Assembly (NCBI GenBank): GCA_002284615.2
Contig: MU069754.1
Location: 140,210-157,972, forward strand
Direction of reading: 5' to 3'
Source of the DNA: Dunaliella salina
Lineage: Eukaryota; Chlorophyta; Chlorophyceae; Chlamydomonadales; Dunaliellaceae
Length of the DNA: 17,763 bases
The number at the start of each line of letters is the position of its first letter. Within the stretch, counting starts at the first letter, position 1. Shown in pieces: positions 16,120-17,763 of this stretch. The notes beneath the pieces are model-generated. The model worked only from the letters and a program-made list of their open reading frames with translations, was not told where the DNA came from and ran no database searches. A program made the translations under genes and the position numbers.

Positions 16120-16782
16120 ATTGCTTTTTCAAAAAAAGTTATTACAGTCATATTACAGTAATAATACATTACAGTAATAACCCCAAATTCAAGAATTTTC
16201 CCATGATTTTGTGGACGGTGAGGTTTTTCGACCTCAGGAATTGGCTGGTCATGTTCCTGCAAGGTACTTCAAAAGAGAAAAGTAACAAAGACGAGTTTGA
16301 GCTTTGATTGCATGAAATTGGACAAAATGACATGCAAGCTTTCTTATGTAAGTACAAAAGTCTCCTGCTGTTTGGTATGTTTGTTGAGGGTTGACAACGC
16401 TGATGAGTATCCTGCAGCCCTTGCAGCTGAGCACACAAGGCTGCAGCTCCTCATCTGCAGGTATAATGATGTTGTAGCCCTTCTTGATCTCCTTCAGCTG
16501 GGTGGGCTTGTCCAGCATCTTCAGCTCTGTGGGTATGTACTTGCCAGACCTGAACTTCTGGCGTACAACCCCATCACTATCTTTCTCCACACCGAAGACT
16601 TTCCTCGGCATATGTAATTTGTTTGCGTGTACCCGTCCGGCCTGGGCCGGATTTCAAATCGCCCGGAAGACGCAATGTGGCGTATCGGAAAATGTCATAT
16701 TACACAGGAGGCCGTGCAATATTATTGTACAATTTCTGTAATATTACTGTAATGGTAATATTACACTGTCTCGTCGCATCTT
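16103..16782. mobile_element. Putative short DNA transposon, about 680 bp, 10-bp target duplication
   Basis: The left end AAGGTGCGACG (16103-16113) and the right end CGTCGCATCTT (16772-16782) are inverted repeats with 10 of 11 matches. Inside each end lie A/T-rich subterminal repeats of ATTACAGTAAT(A) type (16140-16182 and 16697-16766), in inverted arrangement. A 10-bp direct repeat flanks the whole. Short inverted ends with a 9-11 bp duplication are found in Mutator-like elements, but no transposase is present, so the superfamily is open. It carries the minus-strand ORF 16249-16611. Confidence 0.6.
16249..16611 (-). CDS. Hypothetical ORF inside the short element; possible partial zinc finger
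   Basis: The frame has 120 codons, beginning MPRKVFGVEKDSDGVVRQKF. The first 68 residues look like a genuine, balanced protein sequence. They end with C-x2-C (SCKGC, residues 63-67), followed by SVVNPQQTYQT. That arrangement recalls the first half of a BED-type zinc finger, whose His pair would come next, but here the sequence after about residue 85 becomes irregular. An intron or a deletion may cut the domain. It could be a remnant of the element's own DNA-binding/transposase N-terminus or a captured host exon. The ORF at 15715-16119, on the same strand and outside the element, might have been a later exon; this is speculation. Confidence 0.4.
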   Translation of the reverse strand: MPRKVFGVEKDSDGVVRQKFRSGKYIPTELKMLDKPTQLKEIKKGYNIIIPADEELQPCVLSCKGCRILISVVNPQQTYQTAGDFCTYIRKLACHFVQFHAIKAQTRLCYFSLLKYLAGT

Positions 16783-16792
16783 ATTTACGCGT
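16783..16792. repeat. 10-bp direct repeat, right flank of short element
   Basis: ATTTACGCGT matches 16093-16102. Confidence 0.6.
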
Positions 16793-17500
16793 GATTGCAA
16801 GCACACTTCTTTAGAAGAGGTGGGTGGAAGGAAAGGCATTGGCCCGTGCGTTTGCATGCAATCATGCAAGCACAAACAAGCGAGGGCGCGGAGGCAGGAA
16901 TTCCTGTGGAAATTGTACTGTGCCTTTTGGGGCTTTTTAAGAGAGAAATCAGCCTGCAGGGCAGGTCAGTGTCCCTGCCAATTGGTCTCGACCGTGCCAT
17001 CTTAACAGCATTGATTCCGACATTTCAGCGTAGGCAACCGGATGAGACAAGGAATGTCATAATAATAGCATTGACGTTAGGGTTTTGAAAACGAAAGGTG
17101 ATAATATTCGTGTCAGTACTTGTCCTCGTCACTTTCTAAAATGTTAACACAACATACGCTCCTAAACTATCCTTCATACGAGGATCAGGATGCACACCGC
17201 TGCAATACATGAGGGATCGACCAGCAGCCACAGCAGCATTTAGGGCAAGGCATGGTCACAGAGGCTGGGTGTACCCCGAGTCCTCAGAAGATGACTGCTT
17301 TTCCACAATTTTGGGAGCACTCGTAGCAACATGGGGCGAGTAGGGAAGGGTGTGCAGCAAGTACAGAGTTGCTCCAGGATGCCAAAATGTGAGGACTGAC
17401 AGTTTGCTCCCTAAAGCTCTTGCCTACTTTTACAAAAGGGCTTCCTAACATGCTTGCCCTACAGAAGAGCCCCCCAGGATGGACCCCACAGGTGCTTGTT
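16793..17500. other. No recognisable gene
   Basis: There are short open frames on both strands with no motifs. I see nothing I can support. Confidence 0.35.
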
Positions 17501-17523
17501 TCACACAAGAGCACTCCCACTTC

Positions 17524-17613
17524 TTGCCGCAACCCTTTCCCTCTCCACGTGCGTTGGAGCACGTGTCGGGTGTTGCCGCAAGCCCCTCCCTCTCCACGTA
17601 TGTGTCAAAGCAC
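17524..17613 (+). repeat. Two-unit tandem duplication, period 49
   Basis: TTGCCGCAA-CCC-(C/T)-CCCTCTCCACGT begins units at 17524 and 17573. It adjoins the minisatellite and may share its origin, since both contain GGAGCAC-type words. Confidence 0.7.
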
Positions 17614-17618
17614 TTTTT

Positions 17619-17763
17619 GGAGCAGCACTCGGTGGAGCAGCACTTGTTGGAGCAGCACTTGTTGAAGCAGCACTTGTTGGGAGCACTTGTTGGAGCACTT
17701 GTCGGAGCACTTGTTGGGAGCACTTGTTGGAGCACTTGTCGGAGCACTTGTTGGGAGCACTTG
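17619..17763 (+). repeat. Minisatellite, GGAGCACTTGTT family, running off the window
   Basis: Four 15-base units of GGAGCAGCACTTGTT type (17619-17678) change to 12- and 13-base units (GGAGCACTTGTC, GGAGCACTTGTT, GGGAGCACTTGTT). The latter form a 37-base higher-order unit, present at 17679-17715 and 17716-17752, with a third beginning at 17753. On the minus strand the 15-base units read as a Cys-rich NKCCS repeat (5 codons each), while the 37-base units break the frame. The array is cut by the window edge, so its full length is unknown. Confidence 0.9.

Noticed and set aside
16733..16766. Two exact TAATATTAC words, identical to the geminivirus origin nonamer
   Set aside because: They belong to the repeated ATTAC/GTAAT subterminal DNA of the short element, with no stem around them and no replication gene.

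Overview
The window looks like repeat-rich nuclear DNA from a eukaryote, most plausibly an alga of the green lineage, although that placement is only an inference from the look of the transposon proteins. I see no operons, no bacterial-type ribosome binding sites, no convincing tRNA or rRNA gene and no complete host gene. Almost everything recognisable is a mobile element or its remains, often nested in another, with simple-sequence tracts and gene-poor DNA between them.

Layout: 1-700 is A+T-rich with many short GTAAT/ATTAC-type words. At 982-1979 (minus) lies the 3' end of a non-LTR retrotransposon ORF with a CCHC knuckle. At 2378-2458 is a near-perfect 37-bp foldback, followed by a 29-bp direct repeat and a CA/C-rich tract with ambiguous bases. 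3415-4385 (plus) is a broken Pro/Gln/His-rich reading frame. A second, diverged copy of the first retrotransposon lies at 4690-5640 (minus). It is split by a tRNA-like SINE (5263-5452) flanked by an 8-bp target-site duplication.

At 5647-8048 is a complete but decayed PIF/Harbinger DNA transposon. It has TAA target duplications, terminal inverted repeats, five subterminal repeats, a DDE transposase broken by two frameshifts and a stop, and a fragmentary second ORF on the other strand. 8052-9060 is largely featureless. A 26-bp-stem foldback lies at 9065-9144, a 19-base poly-C run at 9391-9409, and a G-rich/pyrimidine-rich block at 9880-10495.

The most striking structure is 11097-13406: two diverged copies of another non-LTR retroelement 3' end arranged head to head around an AAGCTT centre near 12436. 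Its better copy carries a CCHC knuckle, an RHN motif and a putative PD-(D/E)XK nuclease domain. A second copy of the same SINE (12160-12322), flanked by an exact 10-bp duplication, is inserted in the left arm. From 13410 to 15700 there are only small duplications and triplet repeats. An acidic-tailed minus-strand ORF lies at 15715-16119. A 680-bp element with short inverted ends and a 10-bp flanking duplication (16103-16782) holds a minus-strand ORF. The window ends in a minisatellite with a 37-bp higher-order unit (17619-17763).

The parts do not form a pathway. They record successive insertions: retrotransposon fragments first, then the SINE into two of them, with the DNA transposons as further layers. 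The features most likely to be new are the SINE family with its doubled B-box-like motif, the large inverted retroelement pair, the short 680-bp element and the two long foldbacks.
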